In this document: positions 46,665 through 56,712 of the stretch, piece after piece
How the letters are laid out: each line of letters starts with the position of its first letter
Position numbering within the stretch: position 1 is the stretch's first letter
NCBI RefSeq assembly: GCF_000020585.3
Contig: NC_011138.3
Coordinates: 1,359,791-1,423,790, forward strand
DNA length: 64,000 nucleotides
Direction: 5' to 3'
Origin: Alteromonas mediterranea DE
GTDB lineage: Bacteria; Pseudomonadota; Gammaproteobacteria; Enterobacterales; Alteromonadaceae
Notes under the pieces: model-generated
Databases searched by the model: none
The model's input: the letters and a program-made list of their open reading frames with translations, nothing else
What the model was told of the DNA's origin: nothing
Made by a program: the position numbers and the translations under genes

Positions 46665-47462
46665 TCATGCTGACAATAAAAACTCGCGAACTAACTTGCT
46701 ACCGAAGTAAGCTAGCGACAATAGCGCAACGCCCAAAACGGTTAGTGCTATAACCTGCTTACCACGCCAACCTCGAAGCTTTTGCCCAACTAATAGAATA
46801 AGAAACACCACAAGAGCAGCAGCAGAAAGCACGGTTTTGTGTGCGTAAGTTTTATTAAACATATCTTCTAAAAACACAAAACCGCTGATTAGCGACACAG
46901 TTAATAGTGATGTTCCGGCAAGTAGAAGTTTAAATAGGATGTTTTCTACCAGCATTAATGGCGGCAACGAAGAGTGTAATAGGGCTGCGCCTTTTTGCTT
47001 TAACCTGTAAGTGATGTAAGACATTTGCAGGGCATAAAGAAATGCAATCACCAAAGTACAGTAAGCAAAAAGCGACAAACTAATATGGATAACTAACCCG
47101 GGCTGCAGCTCAATGTGCATAATGTAAGACACGGGAATGAACTGTGATGCCAACACCGTCAAACTTGCAAAACCAAAAACAACGGGAAGCAAAATAAGGT
47201 TTGGAATAGCCCGTGCAAATACCAACATGGATATGGTTATTATCCAAGAAACCAGTGACAGTACGTTAGTAACGCTCATGTCTTGGCCAGGGGCCACAAT
47301 AATAACATTGGTTAGAAATGCGATATGCGCTATTGCGCCTAGACTTGCAAGTGACAACCCTAAACGCTTATTGGGGCCGTCTTGATGTACGAATTTGCCA
47401 ATAAGCACTGCAGCAGCGAGAGCATAGAGTAGGGCAGCAGAGATGGCGAAAAGGGTGTTCAT
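46665..47462 (-). CDS. ypjD: YpjD/CcsA-family inner-membrane protein
   Basis: A 265-residue protein with about eight hydrophobic segments. It belongs to the cytochrome-c-assembly (CcsA/HemX-like) superfamily; the block PGLVIHISLSLFAYCTLVIAFLYALQMSYI with conserved His is typical. In E. coli, ypjD lies between corB (yfjD) and ffh and is connected with CorB function; the same order, corB-ypjD-ffh, is kept here with ffh divergent. The ypjD and corB genes run in the same direction with a ~177-base gap. Confidence 0.9.
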   Translation of the reverse strand: MNTLFAISAALLYALAAAVLIGKFVHQDGPNKRLGLSLASLGAIAHIAFLTNVIIVAPGQDMSVTNVLSLVSWIITISMLVFARAIPNLILLPVVFGFASLTVLASQFIPVSYIMHIELQPGLVIHISLSLFAYCTLVIAFLYALQMSYITYRLKQKGAALLHSSLPPLMLVENILFKLLLAGTSLLTVSLISGFVFLEDMFNKTYAHKTVLSAAALVVFLILLVGQKLRGWRGKQVIALTVLGVALLSLAYFGSKLVREFLLSA

Positions 47463-47494
47463 GATGCGTCCTGTAATACGTGGGTGATGTGTTC

Positions 47495-47509
47495 ACCGAC
47501 TGAGTCGGT
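47495..47509. promoter_or_regulatory. Small palindrome in the ypjD/ffh divergent region
   Basis: ACCGACT-G-AGTCGGT (47495-47509), a perfect 7-bp inverted repeat 33-47 bases before the ypjD start. It could be an operator or a leader hairpin. A TACAAT at 47660-47665 is a plausible -10 element for ffh, but no convincing -35 is seen. Confidence 0.3.
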
Positions 47510-47703
47510 ATTGATACTGCAACTTGCAAGTAAATTCAACCATCTCCTTGATTTTGTTTGTTTCACACCCACTTTTAGTGTGGGTATATAGGTACCTTCT
47601 GGTGCAATTGGGTAAAAATTTAACCGTAATTGTGGGTACGTTACGGTGCGCTTTTACGTTACAATGCACGCATTACGTCTGAAATAAAAAGAAGTTTCAT
47701 ACT

Positions 47704-49140
47704 ATGTTTGAGAATTTATCAGAACGCTTAGGCCAAACATTACGAAATGTAAGTGGTAAAGGGCGTCTTACTGAAGACAATATTAAAGAGACGCTACGTG
47801 AAGTGCGCATGGCGCTGCTTGAAGCCGACGTAGCGCTGCCAGTGGTCAAAGCGTTTGTTGCTCAGGTAAAAGAGCGTGCGGTTGGTACAGAAGTTACTAA
47901 AAGCTTAAAGCCAGGCCAAGTATTCATAAAAATCGTTCAGTCTGAACTCGAGTCGGTAATGGGGGAGGCGAATGAAAAGCTTAACCTAGCCACTCAGCCT
48001 CCTGCTGTAGTGCTTATGGCTGGTTTACAAGGTGCGGGTAAAACCACCTCTGTAGGTAAACTTGCTAAGTACCTGACTGAACGTGAGAAAAAGAAAGTGA
48101 TGGTAGTCAGTGCTGACGTTTATCGTCCAGCCGCTATCAAGCAGCTTGAAACCCTAGCTGATGAAGTGAAGGTTGCGTTTCACCCATCTACTATCTTACA
48201 AAAGCCCATTGATATCGTTAACGATGCCATCGCTGAAGCGAAGAAAAACTTCTTTGATGTTCTGCTTGTAGATACAGCAGGCCGTTTGCACGTCGATAAC
48301 GACATGATGAACGAAATTACAGAGTTACACGCTGCGGTTAAGCCCATTGAGACCCTATTCGTAGTTGATGCCATGACAGGTCAAGATGCCGCTAATACAG
48401 CAAAAGCGTTTAACGACGCGCTACCACTGACCGGTGTTATTCTTACTAAGGCCGACGGTGACGCCCGCGGCGGTGCGGCATTATCTGTACGTCACATAAC
48501 AGGTAAGCCCATTAAGTTCATCGGTATGGGCGAAAAAGTGGATGCGCTTGAGCCATTCCACCCTGAGCGTATTGCTTCTCGTATCTTGGGTATGGGCGAC
48601 GTACTAAGCCTTATCGAAGAAGTTGAGCGCAAGGTCGACAAATCAAAAGCCGAAAAGCTGGCGAAAAAAGTTCAAAAAGGCAAGGGCTTTGATCTTCAAG
48701 ACTTTAAAGATCAGCTTGAGCAAATGAAGAACATGGGCGGCATGATGGGCATGCTAGATAAGCTGCCTGGCATGGGTGGTATGTCTGATAAGATTAAAGA
48801 TCAGGCAAACGACAAGCAGTTCAACCAAATGGAAGCCATTATTAATTCAATGACACCAGCTGAGCGCGCTCGCCCTGATATTATCAAAGGCTCGCGCAAG
48901 CGTCGTATCGCAGCGGGTTCAGGTACGCAAATACAAGATGTAAACCGCTTGCTTAAGCAGTTTACACAAATGCAGAAAATGATGAAAAAAATGTCTGGCG
49001 GCGGCATGAAGAAAATGATGCGCCAGATGAAAGGCATGGTGCCACCCGGTGGCGGTTTAGGTGGACCAGGCGGGCCAGGCGGCCCTGGTGGTTTTGGCGG
49101 AGGCGGCTTCGGCGGAGGCGGTGGTTTCCCTCCTCGCTAA
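47704..49140 (+). CDS. ffh: Signal recognition particle protein Ffh
   Basis: Ffh binds 4.5S RNA and signal peptides of nascent membrane proteins and docks on FtsY. The 478-residue sequence has the NG GTPase domain (GLQGAGKTTS, DTAGRLHVD, TKADGDARGG) and the methionine-rich M domain (MGGMMGMLDKLPGMGGM, then MMKKMSGGGMKKMMRQMKG). The C-terminus is a Gly/Pro-rich tail (GGPGGPGGPGGFGGGGFGG), longer and more repetitive than in many relatives. ATG 47704. The 4.5S RNA gene is not in the window. Ends before a strong terminator. Confidence 0.97.
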   Translation: MFENLSERLGQTLRNVSGKGRLTEDNIKETLREVRMALLEADVALPVVKAFVAQVKERAVGTEVTKSLKPGQVFIKIVQSELESVMGEANEKLNLATQPPAVVLMAGLQGAGKTTSVGKLAKYLTEREKKKVMVVSADVYRPAAIKQLETLADEVKVAFHPSTILQKPIDIVNDAIAEAKKNFFDVLLVDTAGRLHVDNDMMNEITELHAAVKPIETLFVVDAMTGQDAANTAKAFNDALPLTGVILTKADGDARGGAALSVRHITGKPIKFIGMGEKVDALEPFHPERIASRILGMGDVLSLIEEVERKVDKSKAEKLAKKVQKGKGFDLQDFKDQLEQMKNMGGMMGMLDKLPGMGGMSDKIKDQANDKQFNQMEAIINSMTPAERARPDIIKGSRKRRIAAGSGTQIQDVNRLLKQFTQMQKMMKKMSGGGMKKMMRQMKGMVPPGGGLGGPGGPGGPGGFGGGGFGGGGGFPPR

Positions 49141-49161
49141 ATAACCACGGTTACTCTTAAT

Positions 49162-49198
49162 AAAAACCTCAACAGCAGCAATGCGTTGAGGTTTTTTT
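49162..49198 (+). terminator. Terminator of ffh
   Basis: AAACCTCAAC (49164-49173) and GTTGAGGTTT (49185-49194) with a T run after. Intrinsic terminator. Confidence 0.88.
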
Positions 49199-49322
49199 AT
49201 TTTTGTTGCATCCAATATCAAACGTTGGTCGTTTGGCTTGTTGAACAGGACGTGAGCAGTACTTATCGCACACATTTGCGGTTGACAGCGTCTCTTCAAA
49301 TAAAACAAGTATGGAGATGATG

Positions 49323-51389
49323 ATGGAACTTAATAAAACATCGCAGCAAAAAATAAAATTGTCACTATTAGCGACGGCTATGGTTTTCGCCTTAAGCGCC
49401 TGTGATGGTGACGACGGCACTAACGGTATAGATGGCGTCGACGGCGCGCCAGGCCAAAATGGAGCACCAGGGCAAGATGGCACCCCTGGCTTTGCTGCGG
49501 CCACTTTCCTTGTTGCCAATAATGGTGATGACAACCGAAATACGGTAACCGCAATTGATCAAAACGCCAATGCGCTAAGCACGGTAACGACAGGCGCCAA
49601 TGAAGGCATCGTCTTTACGCAAAGCGGCGCGTTAGTTCAGGCAGGTGATAGTGACTTACCGTTAGTAAGAAGTTTTTGTGGTTTCGATGCTCAGTCTAAC
49701 TATATGATGAATAGAGGGCACGAGCTCACCGGTGCTGCCACAGGCCTAGTTAATCCGAAAGGGATCGCGTTTGCTGAAGAGGCGGGCCTTATCATGATCG
49801 CAGACTTTAACGGTCAGAAAATAAGTGTATTCGGCGGCCAAGCGGCGGGCGACGTAGCGCCTATTGCGGAAATTATGACGTCGGCAAAGCCATGGGACCT
49901 TGCCTATGACGAAGAAAGTGACAGACTGTATGTTGCGCTGACCGACGGCACGCTAGCAGTCTATGACGATGTGGCAAGTTCTGATTTTGCCCCGTCAGTT
50001 ATGCGCTCTGTGGTACCCTCTGATGCTGATGGAAATCAGCTATCGATAAATCTGCACGGTATCGTTTATGAGCCTATGTCCAACCGTATTGTGTTATCAG
50101 ATGTTGGTGATGCCGCGGTCGCTGACGACGGCCAAATTTTTGTTTTAGATAATGTGTCGACTGCAGACGGAGCAACAGTGCCTACCAGAGTAATTGGTGG
50201 CGCAACGACGCAGCTTGGAAATCCGGTGGATATTATCCTTACAGGGTCGGATTTGCGCGTGGCAGAGAAGTCAAATGATGCAATCTTGGTTTTCTCGAAT
50301 ATCTTTAACGGCGAAAGTGGTGATGTAGCGCCAACGTTGTCTACGCCTTCAGTAAAACCAGAATCACTTGCCGAGTTTACAGACCTTGAGACCATGGTAG
50401 ATAGCTCTGACGACGGTATCACAACAATGCCAATTAGGGGCCTTTCTGTTTCAAGCAATCCTTCAACAGACAGCGAGACCACGGGGCAGGTGGCCCAGTA
50501 CAGCGCGGTTTTATCAAGTGAACTAAGCACATTTGACAGTGGAATGAGCATTGAAAGTGCGGCTTACACAGCAAGCGGTGACGGTGTCATCACGTTTGAT
50601 AACCCCGATACATCTACCGGCGGCCTTATCGTGGTTAATCGTCTTAAAACGATGCGTGACGGTATGATGTATAGCGATAGCTATGATCATATGATTGTGG
50701 GTAATGAAACAGGGCTTATCGCGCCTAAAGGCTTAGATATATCGTCTGACAACGGCATGGTATTTGTTGCCGATGTGAACGAGACTACACCTGCGGTTAG
50801 GGTATTTTCACCGTGTGCTTCAGGTAATGTAGCGCCTTTACTCAACTTAGAGGCTGCTAACGGAGCGCGACCATGGGACGTAGATTATGACCCGTCTACT
50901 GATAGCGCTTACTTAGCGTTAACCAATGGCACCGTTGCGGTATTTGAAGAAGTCGTACGCAAGATGGAAAGTGGTCAAACGGTAATAACCGGTGAAGATA
51001 GACTGATTGTTCCGGCAAGCGACGGCACAGCGTTTGCCGCACCAACGAATATTCACGGTATCGATTACGATAGCCAAAGCGATAGTCTGGTGATTTCTGA
51101 TGTAGGTAGTGCCGCCGATGCCACCGACGGAAAGCTTTACGTGATATCAGGCGCAGGCAGTGCTGATGGGCTCGCTAATGTATCGGTTAATATTGCAGGT
51201 CCTAATTCCATGTTAGGAAACCCGGTAGACCTTATGCTGAGCAATGGACACGTTTATGTCGCTGAAAAATCAAACGGTATGATTCTTCGCTTTGATAATA
51301 TTTTGAACGCTAGCTCGGGTGATATCGACCCTACGTTTAGCATGATGTACCCTGCACCTGAATCGGTACAGGTGTTGCCAGTAAAGTAA
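49323..51389 (+). CDS. Lipoprotein with collagen-like G-X-Y stretch and duplicated propeller-like domain
   Basis: About 688 residues. The signal peptide ends in LSAC (Cys about residue 27), so it is a lipoprotein. Immediately after come nine or so G-x-y triplets (GTNGIDGVDG, APGQNGAPGQDGTPG). The rest holds two similar halves: PKGIAFAEEAGLIMIADFNGQKISVFG with PWDLAYDEESDRLYVALTDGTLAVYDD, and PKGLDISSDNGMVFVADVN with PWDVDYDPSTDSAYLALTNGTVAVFEE. These suggest a beta-propeller, NHL- or YncE-like. ATG 49311 lacks a ribosome site; GGAG at 49313-49316 suits ATG 49323. Function unknown; likely surface or periplasmic binding. Confidence 0.85.
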   Translation: MELNKTSQQKIKLSLLATAMVFALSACDGDDGTNGIDGVDGAPGQNGAPGQDGTPGFAAATFLVANNGDDNRNTVTAIDQNANALSTVTTGANEGIVFTQSGALVQAGDSDLPLVRSFCGFDAQSNYMMNRGHELTGAATGLVNPKGIAFAEEAGLIMIADFNGQKISVFGGQAAGDVAPIAEIMTSAKPWDLAYDEESDRLYVALTDGTLAVYDDVASSDFAPSVMRSVVPSDADGNQLSINLHGIVYEPMSNRIVLSDVGDAAVADDGQIFVLDNVSTADGATVPTRVIGGATTQLGNPVDIILTGSDLRVAEKSNDAILVFSNIFNGESGDVAPTLSTPSVKPESLAEFTDLETMVDSSDDGITTMPIRGLSVSSNPSTDSETTGQVAQYSAVLSSELSTFDSGMSIESAAYTASGDGVITFDNPDTSTGGLIVVNRLKTMRDGMMYSDSYDHMIVGNETGLIAPKGLDISSDNGMVFVADVNETTPAVRVFSPCASGNVAPLLNLEAANGARPWDVDYDPSTDSAYLALTNGTVAVFEEVVRKMESGQTVITGEDRLIVPASDGTAFAAPTNIHGIDYDSQSDSLVISDVGSAADATDGKLYVISGAGSADGLANVSVNIAGPNSMLGNPVDLMLSNGHVYVAEKSNGMILRFDNILNASSGDIDPTFSMMYPAPESVQVLPVK

Positions 51390-51479
51390 AGTGAAAAAAA
51401 GTAAGTCATGCTGGTAGAGGCCGTTTAGCAAATGTTTCTACCGCAATCCTTACTGAGGTAAACCGATAAGCATAATAAG

Positions 51480-51518
51480 AGCGGTACGCTTTCTCTAGTA
51501 AAAGGCGTGCCGCTTTTT
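51480..51518 (+). terminator. Terminator of the propeller lipoprotein gene
   Basis: AGCGGTACGC (51480-51489) pairs with GCGTGCCGCT (51505-51514) with one G-U pair, then TTTTT. Intrinsic form. Confidence 0.78.
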
Positions 51519-51542
51519 AATATTAACTTTTATTTTAAGGCG

Positions 51543-52007
51543 TCAAGGCGTTCCTTTACGTATTACAAAATCCGCAAACTTCACGCGTTCCTCTTGCCCC
51601 CGTAATTTGTCTAGCTCAGCAACAGAACGGTAAATACCCCATTTAGGGCGAATAAAGTCTTCACCCGACACGCCCCGCCACATATCGCTAGATACATAGA
51701 AATACCATTCAAACTGCATGGTTTCACCTTCGAAACCCAATACCGCGCTATCGCTTTTATCGTAAGTCTTAATTTCATTGCGCTGGCGGTCATATTAAAC
51801 GCCTTTATTAAAGTCTTCGTCTCGGTGTGCAAGGAATACAATATGTGGGCCTACGGTGTTGTCAATTTCTTCAGTAATATGCGCTGTTGCGTTAGCACCG
51901 CCGCCGCAGGCAGATAACGCGCTGATGATTAACGCGATGAGTAAAAAGTAAAAAAGCACTTTAAGTACTTCTACTAAGGGGGTTTCTTTTTTGTTATTAG
52001 AAGACAT
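51543..52007 (-). pseudogene. Small lipoprotein gene interrupted by an in-frame TAA
   Basis: The frame begins at 52007 (MSSNNKKETPLVEVLKVLF), with a hydrophobic signal and LSAC lipobox near residue 34. It stops at TAA 51797-51795 after FNKGV. The same frame continues without a break for 83 more codons (YDRQRNEIKTYDKSDSAVLGFEGETMQFEWYFYVSSDMW..., quoted by its start) to 51543. One base change in the TAA would give a single 153-residue protein. The second part has no start of its own with a ribosome site. Best read as a nonsense mutation. Family not recognised. Confidence 0.72.
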
Positions 52008-52369
52008 TGTGTATGCCGATTGTATTAAATTGGTTAAAAAGATGTTCTAAAATTGGTTAACCAGCAAGAGGGGGATATCAATATTTTCTATAAAAATAGC
52101 GGCTCGAGAAAAATGACTTGAAATACGGGGAATCGAATGACTATGGGAAGTGTTTAAGAAACTTCATAACAATAGCGCGCTTTATAACCAACAAATCAAC
52201 CTGCGTCTGTGCAAATTAGCGAATTCATAATACACTGACGGGCTACATCGTGCGCGTGTACTTGCTTAAATAAAAACACGCAGTTTGAGCCCTTATTGGC
52301 ATACGCAAGCGAGTACCGTTTAGTGCAGCGTGGCGTTTCGCGCGGCAGAGTTATTGATACAGGAACACT
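52008..52369. other. Gap upstream of the condensin-like operon
   Basis: The 362 bases hold the promoter region of the operon and of the broken lipoprotein gene. Several AT-rich stretches are present, but I could not place a confident promoter, repeat, tRNA or coding frame. Confidence 0.5.
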
Positions 52370-55300
52370 ATGGCAGGCTTAAAACGTATTATTCTTATCG
52401 ACACGCATTTACCAGGCGTGGTCGAACTAAAGCTTGATGGACACACCAATATTTGTGGTACCAATGCGTCGGGTAAAACTACGCTACAGCGACTGATCCC
52501 CGTTTTTTATGGTGAATATCCTAGTCGCGTTGTACCCGCCACCAGAGACAGTTTTGAACGTTGGTATCTACCTCGCCTGTCTAGCTTTATTATTTACGAA
52601 TACACCCGCGCCGAAGGTGATCTGTGTCAAGCTGTATTAAGTTCTAACGGTACTGGCGTAAACTACCGCTTAATTGGAAAGCCGTTTGATATTAACGACT
52701 ATCTGATAGAGCAAAAGAGCGGTAAACACGCAAGCGTTAGCAGCGCCGAGCTTGCTCGCGCCATGAAGCGCAATAACGTCATGGTCACCAGCTTGCTTAA
52801 TACCAAAGACTTTCGCGCAATTATTCAAAACGATCATGGCGTGCTAAACCAAAGCAACAACGCTCGGGAACTATTAGGTTACGCCAAAATTTTTAGTCTG
52901 TGCGAGCCGTCAAAGCACATGCGCCACATCGAGAAGTTGGCAAAGGCGGTTCACTCCAAAGAAGGCAAGATGGAAACTATCAAAGCCATGATAGCGGCTA
53001 TCTTGGAAGAGGATGGCGTTACACCACCGACTTCGGGCTTAAGTCGCCACCGCGTAGATGACTGGATCAAAGAGTGTCACTTAATTAAGCAGTTCGATAA
53101 AATTCGCCCAGAGTTTTCAAAGCTCGAACAGGCTGACATGGCTTTAACGAGCACAGAGCAAGTGCTTGCTAACCTGAAACATAGCTTTGAACTTGATAAA
53201 ACTTATTTGGCTGCACGTGTTGAAACCACAAAAAATGAGCTTGATGAAAACAGCTTTCAGCGCAAGCAAACTGATAGTGAATGGGGTGATACAAGGGATC
53301 ACTTAAACCAGGTTATTTCCTCCGCCCGTGCTGATGTCGAGAAGTTCACTAGCGAGCTTGATACGGTAGAGCGTGAGTTCGACAAATGGCAAGACGAGAA
53401 CATTGAACAGCTTAAAGAAGACGTAGCAAATCTAGCCCAATGGCAAAATGAAAAAGCCATGGCCGACAGTCGCTATGTTTTACTAACCGAAAAACACCAA
53501 GATATTGAGTCTGCTTACAATAAACGTTTAGCCGAGCTAGGCGAAAAGCTGTCTATTACGCTGGAAGAAATGTCTGCTGCTCGCCAAGAAGCAGCAGAAA
53601 ATAAAGCCGAGCAGCAGCAGAGCGAACGAGAAGCTCTAAGTCGAATTCGCGAAGACTATAACGGTCAGTTAACGGCTTTGCAGAACGACTACCAAAATAG
53701 TTTAAATGAGCTGAAAGTAGCAGAAGCTGAGCTGAAGGCTTCGCTTACCAATGCAGGTTACAATGAATTCGAGCAGTCTCAACTTGATATCTTAGATGCA
53801 GCCATTAAAGAAGCGTCAATTAATGAAGATGCAGCGCGAGGTGAATTAAGACAAGCGCAGCAAGCGCATAGTAAGTCGGTAGAGTTCCGAAAAGAGTGTT
53901 CAAATGCGCTCGATAGAGCGCGCGCTGCTTTCCAACAAGAAGAGAAGGCCGTTAATAAAATTAACGGGCTACTTTACCCCGGTGAAGGTTCGCTGCTTGA
54001 GTTCTTGCGTGCTAATGTTGATGATTGGGAACTGTCGTTAGGTAAAGTGATTCGTCCAGAGTTGCTTGAACGCTCAGATTTAGCACCAGAAATGACTACC
54101 GATGCGCCGAGCGACAGCAGCAGCTTTATGGGCGTTAAGTTAGCGCTTACTGAACTCGATACCCCAGATTACGCCTTTACTGAGCAAACGCTCAAGCAGA
54201 AACTGCAAGAAGCAGAGTTGCGTCAGGCGGCAGCGCATGCCGCCCAAAACGAATGTGAGCAGCGATTAGCAAAAGCTAATGAAGAAGTGCGTAACGCAGA
54301 ATTGGTGGTAACACAAAAAGACAACGCCGTTAAAAGTGCAGAGGCGACGCGCAAGCGTGCGCAACAAGACCGCGATACCGTACTAAGTGAATATCAGCAG
54401 GCACTCTCTGCACGAAAACAAAAAGCCAAAACGAAACTTGAGGCTAACCAACAGTCACAAAAACAAGCAAAAGCACAATTTGAGCTTAGCCGAGACGAAA
54501 TAAAGGATCAGCAGCGCGAAGCCGAAACCGAACACAAGTTCCACTGGCAGCAGCTTATTTCCGATAGCGAAGCGCGTATTTCAAAAGCCGATAGCGATAT
54601 GCGTAAGGCAAAAGATAACGCGGCTCAAGATAGAAAAGACATGCAAGACTGGCTGGAAAGCGAGTTGAATAATCGCGGTGTCGACGTTGATGAAATCGGT
54701 CAGCTTAAAAAGCAAATTAATAAGCTTAAAGAAGACATTACGCGCACCGAAACCCACCGTCATAAAGTGGCCGACTACGAACGTTGGTACACCAATGTGT
54801 TTAATAAGCAAAAAGTGGTATGGCAAGAGGGCTTATCTAAGTCGCGTAAGCTGTTGGGTGAGTCAGAGCGTAATTTAGCGAGCAAGCAGGCCACGTATAA
54901 AGCTACTCGTGAACAGCTTCAAGAGCAACACGCTCAGTTAGAAGCAACCCTTAAAACTGCTAGCGACCATTTAGAGCAGGTGAAAACCTTAAGTAAATCG
55001 TTAGCTAAGCTAACGCTGCATGCAGGGGATGAAACTGCCGAGATTAAACACGATGACGTGAGTATCAGCCAGCGTATCTCAGAAGTGCAAAGTCAGCTTC
55101 AAGAGCGAGAAAACTTGCTAAGCGATATTCGCGCCTACGTAGAAAGGTTCGATCAGTTAATTGCCGCGCAAGCTGGTACAGGCCTGTCTGATACTTGGGA
55201 GCGCGCTCGTGAGGAGTGCGCCACGCTTAATGCACATGGCGTGAAAAGCTTTGACCACCGCCGTATGGTGTCGCACCTCGCTCAGCTTCTGAACGTTATT

Positions 55301-56080
55301 GTGCCTCAAAAACTTCAGGGGCTTCGTGAGCAAGGGCGTATTTTCGGTGCCGATCTTTCACAATACTATTTTGTATTAGCCGATATCGACAAGCGTATCG
55401 TGTCACAAAGCCGTCGTATCACCCAAGAAGTTGATGGTGAGCTATTCCTAGATGGCGTGTCTGACTCTGCAGTTAAAATTCGCTCACGCATTAGTGAACT
55501 TGAGTTTTGGCCTGAGTTAGAGCAGTTCAGAAAACTTTATGAGCACTGGATGGAAGAGGGGGCTAACGAATTACCGGAAGAAGAGTACGGTTTAAGCATG
55601 CGCCGTGTTCTTGATATCCTAGGTCGCGCTGCGCTTACCGGCGGTATTAGCAAGCTTCTTGATATCGAGTTGCATCTGCGTGAAGGTAATAGCGACCTTG
55701 TTATCCGTACCGACCGCCAGCTAAACGAGTCATCAAGCCACGGCATGGCTTACCTCATTTTATGTAAGTTCTTACTCGCGTTCACTCGCCTGTTGCGCGG
55801 CGATGCCGATGCGACTGTGCATTGGCCTATTGATGAGCTCGGCACGCTTCACCAAAGTAATGTGAAGAAGATTTTTGATGCCTGTCAAAATAATAACATT
55901 AGCGTAGTCGGCGCTTTCCCTAACCCTGAATCGGAAGTACTTACGCTATTTGAAAACCGTTATCTTATCGATAAGGTGACGCGTCAACTACAGGTGGTTC
56001 AGCCCAAAGCAAGTTCGATAGCAGCACGCATTAAGGCAAGAAAAGACAGTGAAGCAGCAGGTGAGGAGACATCAGCATGA
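52370..56080 (+). CDS. MukB/MksB/JetC-like SMC ATPase
   Basis: A 1236-residue SMC-like ATPase. The N-terminal head has Walker A GTNASGKT (residues 30-37). A long charged, coiled-coil middle (about 270-960, many Gln/Glu/Lys/Ala) is split by a hinge-like globular part near 550-600. The C-terminal head has SSSHGMAYLILCKFLLAFTRLLR, a signature-like segment, and the Walker B-type WPIDELGTLHQS, followed by VVGAFPNPES. This fits the MukB/MksB/JetC class of bacterial condensin and anti-plasmid proteins. It is the first gene of a three-gene unit, overlapping the next by four bases (ATGA). Confidence 0.85.
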   Translation: MAGLKRIILIDTHLPGVVELKLDGHTNICGTNASGKTTLQRLIPVFYGEYPSRVVPATRDSFERWYLPRLSSFIIYEYTRAEGDLCQAVLSSNGTGVNYRLIGKPFDINDYLIEQKSGKHASVSSAELARAMKRNNVMVTSLLNTKDFRAIIQNDHGVLNQSNNARELLGYAKIFSLCEPSKHMRHIEKLAKAVHSKEGKMETIKAMIAAILEEDGVTPPTSGLSRHRVDDWIKECHLIKQFDKIRPEFSKLEQADMALTSTEQVLANLKHSFELDKTYLAARVETTKNELDENSFQRKQTDSEWGDTRDHLNQVISSARADVEKFTSELDTVEREFDKWQDENIEQLKEDVANLAQWQNEKAMADSRYVLLTEKHQDIESAYNKRLAELGEKLSITLEEMSAARQEAAENKAEQQQSEREALSRIREDYNGQLTALQNDYQNSLNELKVAEAELKASLTNAGYNEFEQSQLDILDAAIKEASINEDAARGELRQAQQAHSKSVEFRKECSNALDRARAAFQQEEKAVNKINGLLYPGEGSLLEFLRANVDDWELSLGKVIRPELLERSDLAPEMTTDAPSDSSSFMGVKLALTELDTPDYAFTEQTLKQKLQEAELRQAAAHAAQNECEQRLAKANEEVRNAELVVTQKDNAVKSAEATRKRAQQDRDTVLSEYQQALSARKQKAKTKLEANQQSQKQAKAQFELSRDEIKDQQREAETEHKFHWQQLISDSEARISKADSDMRKAKDNAAQDRKDMQDWLESELNNRGVDVDEIGQLKKQINKLKEDITRTETHRHKVADYERWYTNVFNKQKVVWQEGLSKSRKLLGESERNLASKQATYKATREQLQEQHAQLEATLKTASDHLEQVKTLSKSLAKLTLHAGDETAEIKHDDVSISQRISEVQSQLQERENLLSDIRAYVERFDQLIAAQAGTGLSDTWERAREECATLNAHGVKSFDHRRMVSHLAQLLNVIVPQKLQGLREQGRIFGADLSQYYFVLADIDKRIVSQSRRITQEVDGELFLDGVSDSAVKIRSRISELEFWPELEQFRKLYEHWMEEGANELPEEEYGLSMRRVLDILGRAALTGGISKLLDIELHLREGNSDLVIRTDRQLNESSSHGMAYLILCKFLLAFTRLLRGDADATVHWPIDELGTLHQSNVKKIFDACQNNNISVVGAFPNPESEVLTLFENRYLIDKVTRQLQVVQPKASSIAARIKARKDSEAAGEETSA

Positions 56081-56712
56081 TGACAGAACAAGGCCGTGTA
56101 CTAAGTGCACTTTTACAAGGCGCGTTTATTTGTCAGGTCACCGATGAGGAAGCGTGGCGCTTTCTGAAAAGTAGGGATAATGCCGCGCAACTAGAGCCTC
56201 ACCTAGCTTTGCTGAACCGCACGCTTTCAACTACCGCTGAAGGGGATGTGTTTTTTGCAAGCTACCTCACCATAGGTGAGAGCGAACGCAAGGTGTTAAC
56301 GCAGCAGTTTCAAGATACGGCATCTAACTTAGTGCCGCTCGTTGAGTGGCTGCTATTGGTGCAACAGGCGAATGAGTCTGATATGCCTATTACTATGGGC
56401 AGCGCTATCCGTTTAAACGAATTGCAGACGACCATTGAAGACACACCGGCTTATGCTGAGCAACTAGAAAAAATTTCGCGCTACCGCATGTTTGGCTCAA
56501 CCAGTGTCAACCTAGACGGACAGCTAAAGCAGGTATTTAAACGCTTAACCGACATGGGCTATTTAATAAAACCAAACCCAGATAAGCAAATTTACTTGGG
56601 AACGGGAAAGGTTGAGCACCTTTATGAAATGCTGCGTTTTATCGATGAAACCGAAGCGTTGAGTTTATCTGAGCAGGCGGAGGCCGCTATTTCGCAAGGT
56701 AGCTTGATATGA
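56077..56712 (+). CDS. MukE/MksE/JetB-like condensin subunit
   Basis: A 211-residue protein, the size of MukE/MksE/JetB. The sequence is mostly helical with a C-terminal winged-helix-like part (LDGQLKQVFKRLTDMGYLIKPNPDKQIYLGTG). Sequence similarity to named MukE is not something I can show by eye; the call rests on position and size between an SMC-like gene and a MukF-like gene. It is coupled by ATGA overlaps to both neighbours. In known complexes this subunit bridges the kleisin and influences loading. Confidence 0.72.
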   Translation: MMTEQGRVLSALLQGAFICQVTDEEAWRFLKSRDNAAQLEPHLALLNRTLSTTAEGDVFFASYLTIGESERKVLTQQFQDTASNLVPLVEWLLLVQQANESDMPITMGSAIRLNELQTTIEDTPAYAEQLEKISRYRMFGSTSVNLDGQLKQVFKRLTDMGYLIKPNPDKQIYLGTGKVEHLYEMLRFIDETEALSLSEQAEAAISQGSLI

